A stretch of 64,000 nt of DNA from Mycobacterium sp. BK086 (GTDB lineage Bacteria > Actinomycetota > Actinomycetes > Mycobacteriales > Mycobacteriaceae), in NCBI GenBank assembly GCA_004362315.1, contig SNWL01000007.1, forward strand, positions 248,001 through 312,000, in the 5' to 3' direction. This document shows, one piece after another, positions 53,231 through 62,027 of this stretch (position 1 is the stretch's first letter; each line of letters starts with the position of its first letter). The translations under genes were made by a program, and so were the position numbers. The notes under the pieces were generated by a model, which was given only the letters and a program-made list of their open reading frames with translations, was not told where the DNA came from and ran no database searches.

Positions 53231-53377
53231 ATGAAGACGCACATCAACTGCCCGTGTGGTGAGGCGATCAGCGCCAAGGACGAGGACGAACTGGTCGACC
53301 TGACCAAGCAGCACCTGGCCGCCGCGCACCCCGGCATGGACTACGGGCGGGACGAAATCCTGTTCATGGCCTACTGA
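53231..53377 (+). CDS. DUF1059 small Cys/His protein, 48 aa
   Basis: ATG 53231 with GGAGG upstream, stop 53375-53377. The protein reads MKTHINCPCGEAISAKDEDE followed by a helix ending LAAAHPGMDYGRDEILFMAY. The CPCGE and spaced His (KQHLAAAH) are the DUF1059 pattern, a probable small zinc-binding unit. It is 10 bp behind the HhH-GPD gene, likely co-transcribed. No function is established for the family. Confidence 0.9.
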   Translation: MKTHINCPCGEAISAKDEDELVDLTKQHLAAAHPGMDYGRDEILFMAY

Positions 53378-53387
53378 CTCAACGCAG

Positions 53388-54785
53388 TTAGGCCACCCCG
53401 ACGGCGGCCTCGAGTTCCGCGAGCGCGGTTTCGGTGAGCGGAACCAGGTCGTCGACGTCGGCCACCACCTCTCGGTCGGCGATATAGCCCACGCCGATCC
53501 GGTCGGCGTAGGAGCACAACGTCACGTTGAGCGCCATCCCGTCGTACACCACTGACACGGGATAGATCTCGTCGACGCTGGCACCGTTGAAGTAGCTGTG
53601 CGTCTGGGGGCCCGGCACATTGGAGATCGGCAGGTTGTAGCTGGGCTTCACCCGCGACCCGAACGGCAGCAGCGGCGCGAGCGCGGTCGGCACGACGGCG
53701 GGCATCAGCACGATCAGCATCGCGCCGGGACCGTTGGCCGCGACCTGATGCTTGACGTTCGACATCGCGTAATGGACCAGGCTGAGCCGCTCGGCCGCGT
53801 CCTCGATGGCGGTGGGCAGCGGACACAGGCCCAGGCCGAATTGATTGCCGTGCCCGTCGTCCCCCGACGAGTCGTGCCCGCGCACCGTCACCGGACACAG
53901 CGCCACCAGGGACTCGTGCGGCAGCTCGTCCTGTTTAATCAGCCAGTCCCGCAGCACCCCGGTGATCAACGCCGTCACCACGTCGTTGCTTGTGACATCG
54001 GCGGCATCCTGGATTGCGCGAATTCGCTTGCGGTCCAAGCTCGTTGCGGCGAACACCCGATGCGGGCTGAGCTTGGTGTTGAACCGCGTGCGTGGCGCGC
54101 CGAACGGCGTCGCGACGGTCGACGTCGCCAGCCCGCCGATGATGTTGGCCACCTCCGCGGACGCGACGTGGCGGGCCAGGCTCAGCCCCGAGGCCGCGGC
54201 GCCCGCCACGTCACGCACCACCGACAGCGGATTGAGGCTCCGGCGTTTTGTCGGGTAGGTGGGAGAGGCGCCCGCGTAGAACGGCGGCATCTCGCGCCGG
54301 TCGGGATCCTCGGTGAGCGAGTCGCTGATCATCTTCAGGCCCGCGACGCCGTCGACGACGATGTGATGGATCTTGATGTACAGCGCGCACCGGTCGCCGT
54401 CGAGTCCGTCGATCAGATACGCCATCCACATCGGTGCCGACCGGTCGAGCGGCTCGGCGTGCAACTCCGACACCAGTGCCCACAGATCTTCTGTACTCGA
54501 ATCGCGCGGCAGTGTCAGCCGGTGCACGTGGTGACTCAGGTCGAGGTCGGCCACGTCGCGCCACGCCCACAGGCCACCGGTCTCCACGCCGCGATGCGGG
54601 CGCCGGCGCAGCCGAGGGTCCACGGGATCCGGCGCCGTCAGCCCCTGCTCGTAGACCTCGTCGATGAACTCCGTGCCGGTCATGCCCTCGGGCGGGCTCA
54701 TGATCAACGCGACCGCGACGTGCATGGGGCTGGAAATCAGCTCGGCCGTCAGCATCATCGCGTCAAAGGGATCGAGCGTCTCCAT
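53388..54785 (-). CDS. Wax ester synthase / diacylglycerol acyltransferase (WS/DGAT)
   Basis: A 465-residue WS/DGAT. The active-site HHxxxDG is intact (H140-H141-I-V-V-D145-G146). Other signatures are LDPFDAMMLTAELISSPMH at the start and NLPISNVPGPQ near the C-terminal strand. It makes triacylglycerols or wax esters from acyl-CoA and diacylglycerol or a fatty alcohol, on the membrane or lipid droplet surface. A 32-bp perfect inverted repeat ends 12 bases before its start codon. This gene is not between Rv1156 and Rv1157c in H37Rv as I recall, so it is probably an insertion here. Confidence 0.95.
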   Translation of the reverse strand: METLDPFDAMMLTAELISSPMHVAVALIMSPPEGMTGTEFIDEVYEQGLTAPDPVDPRLRRRPHRGVETGGLWAWRDVADLDLSHHVHRLTLPRDSSTEDLWALVSELHAEPLDRSAPMWMAYLIDGLDGDRCALYIKIHHIVVDGVAGLKMISDSLTEDPDRREMPPFYAGASPTYPTKRRSLNPLSVVRDVAGAAASGLSLARHVASAEVANIIGGLATSTVATPFGAPRTRFNTKLSPHRVFAATSLDRKRIRAIQDAADVTSNDVVTALITGVLRDWLIKQDELPHESLVALCPVTVRGHDSSGDDGHGNQFGLGLCPLPTAIEDAAERLSLVHYAMSNVKHQVAANGPGAMLIVLMPAVVPTALAPLLPFGSRVKPSYNLPISNVPGPQTHSYFNGASVDEIYPVSVVYDGMALNVTLCSYADRIGVGYIADREVVADVDDLVPLTETALAELEAAVGVA

Positions 54786-54796
54786 GTCGAACCGAC

Positions 54797-54828
54797 CTAG
54801 GGTTGGGAATTCGATTTCCCAACCCTAG
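54797..54828. terminator. 13-bp perfect inverted repeat between WS/DGAT and Ala/Pro-rich gene
   Basis: CTAGGGTTGGGAA (54797-54809) and TTCCCAACCCTAG (54816-54828) enclose a 6-base loop. Transcription from the upstream Ala/Pro-rich gene (minus strand) meets it 16 bases after its stop, so it can act as a terminator. It also ends 12 bases from the WS/DGAT start codon and could be an operator. Confidence 0.55.
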
Positions 54829-54844
54829 CGCGGCTTTTCGCGCT

Positions 54845-55927
54845 TTACGGCACGACGGTGGAACCGATCGTCGGCATGAAGGTGCACTGCTTGTCGACAG
54901 TGGTCACCTGGCCGAAGATCGTCGACATGATGCTGCCCGAGCCGGTATCGGCGATGGCCATCAGCGTGGTCGGCCCCGCCGCGTTCATCTCGGGGTTGGG
55001 CTTGAGAGTGGCGCTGCCGGACTTGCCGGTGGTCAGGTTGACCCACGTGACGTTCAGCGGCAGCTTCTGCTCGGCAGCCGGAGCCGGGGTGCCCACCGCG
55101 GTGAACACGTAGGCGGTCTGGCCGGCGGTCGGTCCGGGTGTGGGGATCTTCGCCGGGCCGGCGACTGAGATCGCGGTCGCGATCACGTTGCCGCCGTCCT
55201 TGAGGCAGCCGTTGCTGATCGACGGGTACATGAAGTCCTGCGTCGGCGGGGCGGCCGGGTCGTAGTTCGGCGCGGCCGCGGGTGCCGGTGCCGGGTTCGG
55301 TGTCGCGACGTTGATCGAGTTGCCGACCGGCGTCGCGCCCGGCGTCGCCGACGGGGTGACGACCTGAACCGGGGTGGGCACCTCGGGCATCGCCTCGGGT
55401 GCCGGGCCGGCGGCGTGCGCCGGGTCGATGCCGACCGGCAGATGTGCTTGGGTGCCGAAGATCGAGCTGGGTGCGGCGCCGTCGGGGAGGTGCTCGGGCA
55501 GGGGGACGGGGCCGTTTCCGGTGCCCGGCGTCATCAGCGGCGTGGTGCCGTGCGCAATGCCGGTCGCCGCGGCGGCGGGGGAAGCCGCCGACGGCAGTGC
55601 GGCCGAGGGGCCGGCGGCCCCGCCCTCCTGTACGAACTTGGTGACCTGCTCGGCAAGCGCCGCCGAGCCGCCCGGCGTGGCGGCGCCGCCTGCGAGTTGC
55701 GAAGCCGCCGCGAGCAGCAGCGACTGCGCCGATGAGGGGTTCCCCGCGGCCTGCTGAACCACCGGGCCGAGCATCTGCATGGCGTCGAGGCCGGGCAGCT
55801 GGCCGGGATCCAGCGGGATGGCCGGGTCCGCGGCCGCGACCGGGCTGAACGCCAGGTTGGTCGCGGCCACGGCGGTGGTCAGCAGAAGAGCCAGCTTGGC
55901 ATTCCGCAGCACGGTGAACTCCCTCAT
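54845..55927 (-). CDS. Ala/Pro-rich exported protein (Rv1157c-like)
   Basis: A 360-residue protein with a signal peptide (~1-33, ending SPVAAADP). A long low-complexity Ala/Pro/Gly region (~34-230) follows, then a more ordered C-terminal domain (~235-360) with two Cys (in SNGCLKDGG and DKQCTFMP) that could form a disulfide. Order and character match Rv1157c. The C-terminal domain has no recognised enzyme motif. It probably lies in the cell wall or is secreted. It is 14 bp downstream of a second Ala/Pro-rich gene on the same strand. Confidence 0.88.
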   Translation of the reverse strand: MREFTVLRNAKLALLLTTAVAATNLAFSPVAAADPAIPLDPGQLPGLDAMQMLGPVVQQAAGNPSSAQSLLLAAASQLAGGAATPGGSAALAEQVTKFVQEGGAAGPSAALPSAASPAAAATGIAHGTTPLMTPGTGNGPVPLPEHLPDGAAPSSIFGTQAHLPVGIDPAHAAGPAPEAMPEVPTPVQVVTPSATPGATPVGNSINVATPNPAPAPAAAPNYDPAAPPTQDFMYPSISNGCLKDGGNVIATAISVAGPAKIPTPGPTAGQTAYVFTAVGTPAPAAEQKLPLNVTWVNLTTGKSGSATLKPNPEMNAAGPTTLMAIADTGSGSIMSTIFGQVTTVDKQCTFMPTIGSTVVP

Positions 55928-55941
55928 CGGGTGGTGGTTGG

Positions 55942-56550
55942 TCAGGGCAGAGCGGACAGCGGCAGCAGCTGGCCGATGCCAGCGCCACCCGGAGTGGTCG
56001 GTGCCACCGGCGCACTGGCCGGCGGAACACCGGCCGGTCCGGCAACGCCGGTGGCCACGGGGGCGACCGGGGCCGGCGCGCCGACCGACAGGTTGTCGCC
56101 GACCTTGACCGGGAACGGCACGTTCGACGGCGTCAGGCTGGCCAGGTCACCGGGGACACCCAGCTGGTTCAGCAGCGGGATGATCGGTCCGGCGATGCTG
56201 CTGGCCGCGGCGGGAGCCGGAGCGGCGACGGGCGCGGTGGCCGGAACGCCACCGATCGGGGAGACCGGCAAGGTGGCCGGGGCCCCGCCGATCGGCGACA
56301 CCGGCAGCGTCGACGGTGCGCCGGTCAGGGCGGATGCCCCGGACAGCGCGGTCGCGGCGCTCTGCAACACGCCGGCGGCGGCCGCCGGATTCGTCAGCAG
56401 TTGCTGGAACATGTTGAGCGCGGGCACGCCGGGAACAGCAGGCGAAACCCCCGGGTCAGCGGCGGCGGACGGGCTCAGTGCGAGCGCTGCCGAGCACAGC
56501 CCGGCAGCCGCAATTGCGTTGGCGGCGAACAGCTTTGATATACGTGACAT
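55942..56550 (-). CDS. Ala/Pro-rich exported protein (Rv1158c-like)
   Basis: A 202-residue protein with a signal peptide (~1-31, ending SPSAAADPG). The mature part is mainly Ala/Pro/Val, with a duplicated TLPVSPIGG phrase and a short ordered stretch (IIPLLNQLGVPGDLASLTPS). It matches Rv1158c in position and composition. It is probably cotranscribed with the Rv1157c-like gene 14 bp downstream. No function is known. Confidence 0.85.
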   Translation of the reverse strand: MSRISKLFAANAIAAAGLCSAALALSPSAAADPGVSPAVPGVPALNMFQQLLTNPAAAAGVLQSAATALSGASALTGAPSTLPVSPIGGAPATLPVSPIGGVPATAPVAAPAPAAASSIAGPIIPLLNQLGVPGDLASLTPSNVPFPVKVGDNLSVGAPAPVAPVATGVAGPAGVPPASAPVAPTTPGGAGIGQLLPLSALP

Positions 56551-56704
56551 GGTTATCCCATTCCCTTGAGTGCAGGTCTGAACCCGAAGGTAGTCCGTTA
56601 CTAGAGTTACTCAAGTGACACGTGTGGTGTTTATTCAACCGTTACGGCAGTGATTGCCGATGGTGATGCCAGAGGCGGGTTGAGCCCTGAATCGAGTTGG
56701 GCGG

Positions 56705-56727
56705 TAACCGGTGCGCAGCGCCGGTTA
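56705..56727. promoter_or_regulatory. Inverted repeat upstream of pimE
   Basis: TAACCGG and CCGGTTA form 7-base arms around 9 bases. The 222-bp divergent spacer between pimE and the Ala/Pro-rich gene otherwise shows only an AT-richer patch with TTACTAGAGTTACTC near 56598. It is a possible regulator site for pimE; no consensus was recognised. Confidence 0.35.
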
Positions 56728-56772
56728 GCGCGCCGAAGACCCCGGCGCAGGGTCCGTCGTTAGAGTCGCACG

Positions 56773-57960
56773 GTGGACACAGCGGCCCCGGTGGCCTCGG
56801 CGCGGCGAGCCTGGCTGGCGCCGGTGGTGTTGGCGGTCAGCATCGCGGCCCGACTGGCGTGGACCTACCTGGTGCCCAACGGTGCGAACTTCGTCGATCT
56901 GCACGTGTATCTCGGCGGCGCGGGCGCGCTGGATCACCCCGGCACGCTCTACTCGTACGTCTACGCCGACCAGACTCCCGACTTCCCGCTGCCGTTCACC
57001 TATCCGCCGTTCGCCGCGCTGGTCTTCTACCCGCTGCACCTGCTGCCGTTCGGACTGGTGGCGTTCTGCTGGCAGCTCGGCATCGTCGCCGCGCTCTATG
57101 GTGTGGTCCGCGTCAGCCAGCGGCTGCTCGGCGCCCAACCCTGGCAAGGCCACCATGTGCCGATGCTGTGGACCGCCGTCGGGATCTGGATCGAACCGCT
57201 GCGCAGCAACTTCGACTACGGCCAGATCAACGTCATCCTCGTGCTGGCCGTCCTCTACGCCGCCTACAGCACTCGGTGGTGGTTGTCCGGTCTGCTGGTC
57301 GGCGTGGCGGCCGGGATCAAGCTGACCCCGGCGATCACCGGGCTGTACTTCCTCGGCGTGCGCCGCTGGGGCGCGGCGGTCTTCTCCGCGGTCGTCTTCT
57401 TCGGCACCGTCGCGCTGTCGGTCGCGGTGATCGGACAGCAGGCCCGCTTCTACTTCACCGATCTGCTCGGTGACGCCGGCCGCGTCGGCCCGATCGGAAC
57501 CTCGTTCAACCAATCCTGGCGCGGCGCGATCTCCCGCATCCTCGGCCACGACGCCGGCTATGGACCGATCGTGCTGGCCGGGATCGCGGTGACGGCGGTG
57601 CTGGCGCTGCTGGCCTGGCGCGCGCTGGACGGCGACCGGCTTGGCTCGCTGTTGGTGGTACAGCTGTTCGGACTGCTGATCTCACCGATCTCGTGGACCC
57701 ATCACTGGGTGTGGCTGCTGCCGTTGATGATCTGGCTCATCCACGGGCCGTGGCGAACCCGAGCGGGCGCGCGCGTCCTGGGGTGGGGCTGGTTGGTGCT
57801 GACGCTGATCGGGGTGCCGTGGCTGCTGAGCTTCGCCCAGCCGACGATCTGGCAGATCAGCCGGCCCTGGTATTTGGCGTGGCCCGGCCTGGTCTACATC
57901 GTCGCGACGTTGGCGACGCTGGCCTGGATCGCGATCAGCGGTCGTCGACAATCCCGCTGA
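56773..57960 (+). CDS. pimE: PimE, polyprenyl-phosphomannose alpha-1,2-mannosyltransferase
   Basis: A 395-residue GT-C (GT87) enzyme starting at GTG 56773 with about ten helices. The catalytic Asp lies in [11 protein letters not shown] (D42 in this numbering; published as Asp58 in a longer reading frame). [27 protein letters not shown] and [13 protein letters not shown] are conserved PimE phrases. It adds the fifth mannose, from polyprenol-phosphate-mannose, to PIM4 to make PIM5 and PIM6 on the outer face of the plasma membrane. Position before phhB and mutT2 equals Rv1159. Its 3' end overlaps the convergent phhB by 26 bases. Confidence 0.95.
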   Translation: MDTAAPVASARRAWLAPVVLAVSIAARLAWTYLVPNGANFVDLHVYLGGAGALDHPGTLYSYVYADQTPDFPLPFTYPPFAALVFYPLHLLPFGLVAFCWQLGIVAALYGVVRVSQRLLGAQPWQGHHVPMLWTAVGIWIEPLRSNFDYGQINVILVLAVLYAAYSTRWWLSGLLVGVAAGIKLTPAITGLYFLGVRRWGAAVFSAVVFFGTVALSVAVIGQQARFYFTDLLGDAGRVGPIGTSFNQSWRGAISRILGHDAGYGPIVLAGIAVTAVLALLAWRALDGDRLGSLLVVQLFGLLISPISWTHHWVWLLPLMIWLIHGPWRTRAGARVLGWGWLVLTLIGVPWLLSFAQPTIWQISRPWYLAWPGLVYIVATLATLAWIAISGRRQSR

Positions 57961-58219
57961 TATCGGACGCCATCCGCACGTCTTTGTCGGTGATTCCGCC
58001 CTCGGAGTGGGTCACAAGAGTGAAAGTGACTGTCCGCCAACGGATATCGATATCGGGGTGATGGTCCTTGTCCTCGGCGTGTTCGGCGACCCGGCGCACG
58101 GCGTCGATGCCGTCGAGAAATGTCGGGAACTTCACCGAGCGGCGCAGGGTCCCGTCGGTGTGCTCCCAACCGTCGAGATCCTTGATGGCTGAAGCAATTT
58201 CTTCATCGGTTAGTGGCAT
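57935..58219 (-). CDS. phhB: Pterin-4-alpha-carbinolamine dehydratase
   Basis: A 94-residue enzyme starting at ATG 58219. The family motif DKDHHPDID and the later [11 protein letters not shown] supply the His residues of the active site. It dehydrates 4a-hydroxytetrahydropterin, and in bacteria without phenylalanine hydroxylase its role is unclear. It matches Rv1159A in place. The last 26 bases overlap pimE on the other strand. It is divergent from the PGRS-like gene over 177 bp. Confidence 0.93.
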   Translation of the reverse strand: MPLTDEEIASAIKDLDGWEHTDGTLRRSVKFPTFLDGIDAVRRVAEHAEDKDHHPDIDIRWRTVTFTLVTHSEGGITDKDVRMASDISGIVDDR

Positions 58220-58396
58220 GGGGCCAGTCTTCTCCAACGGGCGCGCGAGCGGAAGGCAAAGAAACCGGGACATCAGTCTCAATTGCGGGACATGTTTGCC
58301 AGAACGGTGCTAGGTTGCGTGCGTTGCTCGACAGGCCCCGTCTCGAGAAGAGGGACGGAATCCGGGCACATTCGCACATCAACTCCGGGGGCGCTG

Positions 58397-61300
58397 ATGA
58401 ATTCCTTTGCCATGCCTACGATCACCCGAATCAGGGCACTTCCCGTCGAATTCGGTGGTTGGCTCGGCGCGTCCGCGGTAGCCATCGGCATCGGTGCCGC
58501 GCTGGCCTCGATGCCCGCGACGGCAGCGGCCGACACGGGCAGCTCTGATGGCGCCAAAGGACCGAGCACGTCCGCCAGCAGTACCAAGTCCACCGGCCAG
58601 CATCGGCCGACCGTGCGCTCCAAGCCGCCGGCCGCGTCGAAGTCGTCGAAGCCCAAGGCGGCCGCGGCGGTCGCCGAGTCCGACTCCAGCGCGAAAGCCC
58701 CTGCGGCAGCGCGTGTGACGTTGCCCAGGGCGGCGGCGGTGCCGTCGCTGCCGACACCGGAAGACGTCGTCAGCATCTTCTTCAGCAACGGGACCGCCGC
58801 GCATCCCAATGCCGGGCTCATCGCAGGCAACGGCTACTCGTGGACGGCGGACACCTGCACCGGCGTGAACGCCTGCAAGGGCGGCAACGGCGGATTCTTC
58901 GGCGACGGCGGCGCCGGGTTCAACGGCGGCAATGGCGGCGCGGCCGGCTGGTTCGGCAACGGCGGTGCCGGCGGCGCGGGTGTGGAGGCCGGTAACGGCG
59001 GCAAGGGCGGAACCGGCGGCCTGATCGCCGGGAACGGCGGTGCGGGTGGTGCCGGCGGTGAGGCATTCGCACAGGGCACCACGGGCGGTAACGGCGGATC
59101 AGCCGGCATGTTCGGCAACGGCGGCAAGGGTGGCAAGGGCGGTGTGCTGGCCGGCGAGGCCGAGGTCGACAGCACTGGCGGCCAGGGAGGCAACGGTGGG
59201 ACCGGCGGCCTCTACTTCGGCAACGGTGGCGCAGCGGGTGCCGGCGGGAACGCGATACCCATCGGCGCGACCGGCGGCGACGGCGGCCACGGCGGCGACA
59301 CGGGTCTGATGTCGGTGTGGGGCTACGCCGGTGCCGGTGGTGCCGGCGGTGCATCCACCAACGGTGGCAAGGGCGGTAACGGCGGTAGCGGAGGACTGTT
59401 CTCGATCTTCTCCAACGGCGGCGCCGGTGGTGCCGGCGGCACGAGCCCGTACTACGGCGCCACCGGGGATCACGGTGGCGACGGCGGACACGGCGGCACC
59501 GGCGGACTGTGGTCGGGCAACGGTGGCGCGGGCGGCGCCGGTGGCTTCGGCGGCGGCGATGGCGGGATCGGCGGCAACGTCGGCCTGCTGTCGGTCTTTG
59601 GCAGCGGCGGTAGTGGCGGCAACGGCGGCACCGGCCAGACGGGCGTGCCCGGCACCAGCCCGGTGGTCGGCCCCAATGTCGACGGTGGGACCGGTGGCGA
59701 CGGCGGACCGGGCGGCAAGGGTGGCGACGGCGGCAGCGGCAGCTTCGTTTTCGGCAGTGGCGGTAACGGCGGCGTCGGCGGCCAAGGTGGCCAGGGCGGC
59801 CAGGGCGGTAACGGCAGGTATCCCGGCACCGTCGCCGACGGGGACGGCGCGGCGGGCGGCAACGGCGGTGACGGCGGTTTCGGGGGTGCCGGAGGCGCCA
59901 ACGGCGGAGCCGGGGGAGCCGGCCGGTACCTGTTCGTCATCGCCGCCAACGGCGCCAACGGGCGCAGCGGCGCCGGCGGCCGGGGCGGTAACGGTGGAGT
60001 CGGGTCGTCCGGCGGCTGGACGAACGACCCTGACGGCAACGGCGGCCTCGGCGGCTACGGCGGCACGGGTGGCGATGGCGGTGCCGGCGGTGCGAATGCG
60101 GCGGGCGGCACTGGTGGCACTGGCGGTGCCGGCGGTCGGGGCGGCCTGGGCGGATTCACCAGCGGCACAGGCGGTGACGGTGGCAACGGCGGGTACGGCG
60201 GCAACGGTGGCCTTGGCGGCACCGGCGGCGGTGACGGCGGTGACGGCGGATGGGCCGGCGCGGCCGGGTCGGGCGGAAACGGCTTCAACGGCGGCAAGGG
60301 CGCCATCGGCGGCAACGGCGGCAATGGTGGCAACGGTGGCCAGGGCGCCGGTGACGGCGGGGCGGCAGGCGGCGGCGCCAGCGGTGGCTGGGGCGGCACC
60401 GGCTCCGGTGGCACCGGCGGGCAGGGTGGAACCAACGGCGTTGCCGGAATCAACGGTGATCCGGGCGCCCCGGCCACGGCCGCGGCGGTGGCCCTGCGAG
60501 CGGCGACGCCCACTGCCGGCGCGACGGCGGCGGCCACACCGATGCAGACCCTGCAATCGATGTGGAGCGATCTCTCCCGCCAGCTGAGCTACATCTTCTT
60601 CAACCGGACGCCCACGTTGTCGCCGACGTGGTATCTCCCGTCGGGCTCCGGCAAGACGATTCGGGTGGACGCCAACGGGGTGAGCAACAACGGCTACGCC
60701 GTCACCTACGGGGTGAGCCAGCAGCCCACCCACGGCACGGTCACCTACGACAGTGCAACGGGCACATACCGATACACGCCGAACTCGGAGCTGGTCACCC
60801 CAGGTATCACCGACCGTTTCACGATCCGGGTCGACAACGGGACCGCGGCGGATCTGCCTGGCGCGCTTGGCATGTTGCAGCAGGCACTGCACACCATCGC
60901 CGTCCGGCTGGGGGTGGCCAAGCTCGACACGGTCGAACGCGAAATCGTGGTCACGGTGCCGGGCACGGGCTACTACGGCGACCGTGACAACTCCGTCTAC
61001 TGGGTCAAGCAGAGCTATTCGAACTGCACCCTGATGGCCACGGCGATGGCGGTCGGCCAGGTCACCGGAAACAAGCCCGACGAGACGACGATGGTCGATC
61101 TCGCCAAGACCACGGCCAGCGTCGTCTACCCGGGCCGGCGGATGTACCTCGACGAGGACATCGCCAACGGGGTGGCGGTCAAGGACGCGGTCCAGTTGAT
61201 GAACACCAACACCGACTGGAACGTCACGGCGACCACCAAGCGGTACGGCACCTACGACGAGGCGGGTAACCGGATCACCGGTGCCACGGCCACCGACGCG

Positions 61301-61606
61301 CAGATCGCGCTCAACGATCTGGCGGCGGCCCTGGCCGCCGGCAACGCGACCATGGTGACGATCAACACCGACTCCGTGTGGAGCACCCAGCCGGACTACC
61401 GGACGTCGGCGACGCCGAACTACACCCGCGCCAACCATGAAGCGGTGGTGATCGCCGTCGACCTGGTGGGCGGCACGGTGTACTTCAACGACAGCGGGCC
61501 CGGATATGGCCAGGACATGGCGGTCCCGATCGGTGCCTTCCTCAACGGGTGGCAGAGCAACGACTACGAGCTGACCATCGTGAAGGCGAATCCCACCACG
61601 ACATAA
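58397..61606 (+). CDS. Exported PGRS-like protein with Ig-like and papain-like (C39-type) domains
   Basis: ATG 58397 (GGGGGCGCTG upstream) gives 1069 residues. Residues ~18-50 are the shared export module (WLGASAVAIGIGAALASMPA, AAADTGSS), then a Lys/Ser/Pro linker. C154 and C160 flank the start of a long GGxGG/NGG array (~161-690) of PE_PGRS character, but there is no PE domain. An Ig/cadherin-like module follows (THGTVTYDSATGTYRYTPN, TDRFTIRVDNG). The C-terminal ~195 residues resemble C39/papain-like peptidases: C877 (SNCTLMATAMAV), H1014 (RANHEAVVIAVDL) and N1031/D1032 (YFNDSGPGYG). Probably a surface protein with hydrolase or peptidase activity. It lies between phhB and mutT2, where H37Rv has no such gene. 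Confidence 0.85.
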   Translation: MNSFAMPTITRIRALPVEFGGWLGASAVAIGIGAALASMPATAAADTGSSDGAKGPSTSASSTKSTGQHRPTVRSKPPAASKSSKPKAAAAVAESDSSAKAPAAARVTLPRAAAVPSLPTPEDVVSIFFSNGTAAHPNAGLIAGNGYSWTADTCTGVNACKGGNGGFFGDGGAGFNGGNGGAAGWFGNGGAGGAGVEAGNGGKGGTGGLIAGNGGAGGAGGEAFAQGTTGGNGGSAGMFGNGGKGGKGGVLAGEAEVDSTGGQGGNGGTGGLYFGNGGAAGAGGNAIPIGATGGDGGHGGDTGLMSVWGYAGAGGAGGASTNGGKGGNGGSGGLFSIFSNGGAGGAGGTSPYYGATGDHGGDGGHGGTGGLWSGNGGAGGAGGFGGGDGGIGGNVGLLSVFGSGGSGGNGGTGQTGVPGTSPVVGPNVDGGTGGDGGPGGKGGDGGSGSFVFGSGGNGGVGGQGGQGGQGGNGRYPGTVADGDGAAGGNGGDGGFGGAGGANGGAGGAGRYLFVIAANGANGRSGAGGRGGNGGVGSSGGWTNDPDGNGGLGGYGGTGGDGGAGGANAAGGTGGTGGAGGRGGLGGFTSGTGGDGGNGGYGGNGGLGGTGGGDGGDGGWAGAAGSGGNGFNGGKGAIGGNGGNGGNGGQGAGDGGAAGGGASGGWGGTGSGGTGGQGGTNGVAGINGDPGAPATAAAVALRAATPTAGATAAATPMQTLQSMWSDLSRQLSYIFFNRTPTLSPTWYLPSGSGKTIRVDANGVSNNGYAVTYGVSQQPTHGTVTYDSATGTYRYTPNSELVTPGITDRFTIRVDNGTAADLPGALGMLQQALHTIAVRLGVAKLDTVEREIVVTVPGTGYYGDRDNSVYWVKQSYSNCTLMATAMAVGQVTGNKPDETTMVDLAKTTASVVYPGRRMYLDEDIANGVAVKDAVQLMNTNTDWNVTATTKRYGTYDEAGNRITGATATDAQIALNDLAAALAAGNATMVTINTDSVWSTQPDYRTSATPNYTRANHEAVVIAVDLVGGTVYFNDSGPGYGQDMAVPIGAFLNGWQSNDYELTIVKANPTTT
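58880..60465 (+). repeat. PGRS-like GGxGGNGG coding repeats
   Basis: About 1.6 kb of short, degenerate repeats encode GGNGG, GGAGG and GGKGG units, interrupted by aromatic-rich spacers (GWFGNGG, GLFSIFSNGG, LLSVFGSGG). They occur inside the exported protein above. The period is mainly 9-15 bp and irregular, unlike the regular pentapeptide array. Confidence 0.85.
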
Positions 61607-61616
61607 GCTCATTGGC

Positions 61617-62003
61617 GTGTCCCAGATCGTCGTCGCCGGAGCCCTGATCTCCGGCGCGACGCTTCTGGTGGCACAGCGCCAGCGGCCACCCGAACTCGCC
61701 GGGCTCTGGGAGCTGCCGGGCGGCAAGGTCGCCCCGGGAGAGACCGAGGCCGACGCGCTGGTGCGGGAGCTGCGTGAGGAACTCGGGGTCGACGTCGTCG
61801 TCGGCGAGCGCGTGGGGGCGGACGTGCCGATCTCGGAGTCGTTGGTCCTGCGCGCCTACCTGGTCACTCACACGGGCGGGGCGCTGCACCCGCACGACCA
61901 CCGCGCATTGCGCTGGGTCACCGCGAGCGACCTGGCGGCATTGGACTGGGTGCCCGCCGACCGGGCCTGGCTGCCGGAGCTCGCGAAACGCCTTGGGGCG
62001 TGA
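61617..62003 (+). CDS. mutT2: Nudix hydrolase, MutT2-like
   Basis: A 128-residue Nudix protein starting at GTG 61617. The Nudix box is GGKVAPGETEADALVRELRE followed by ELGVD, an exact GX5EX7REUXEEXGU fit. The early phrase MSQIVVAGALISGATLLVAQ and the C-terminal WVPADRAWLPEL match MutT2 of mycobacteria, which hydrolyses dCTP/5-methyl-dCTP and has weak 8-oxo-dGTP activity. It ends the syntenic block with H37Rv (Rv1160). It is 10 bp behind the PGRS-like gene and 24 bp ahead of the P450. Confidence 0.93.
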   Translation: MSQIVVAGALISGATLLVAQRQRPPELAGLWELPGGKVAPGETEADALVRELREELGVDVVVGERVGADVPISESLVLRAYLVTHTGGALHPHDHRALRWVTASDLAALDWVPADRAWLPELAKRLGA

Positions 62004-62027
62004 GCCCGTCACCCTATGATCTGGGGC

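Noticed and set aside
53372-53386. 15-base match (TACTGACTCAACGCA) to 7277-7291
   Set aside because: By chance alone about one or two 15-base matches are expected among the sequence pairs in 64 kb, so it is not evidence of a repeated element.
58283-58396. Longer N-terminal start for the PGRS-like protein
   Set aside because: The extra residues do not resemble a signal region, and GGGGGC sits before ATG 58397, as in the sister gene at 2411.
59099-61726. Very long open frame (875 aa) antisense to the PGRS-like gene
   Set aside because: The antisense frame is a by-product of GC-rich, repeat-rich coding on the plus strand; the plus frame has an export signal, recognisable domains and a good start.
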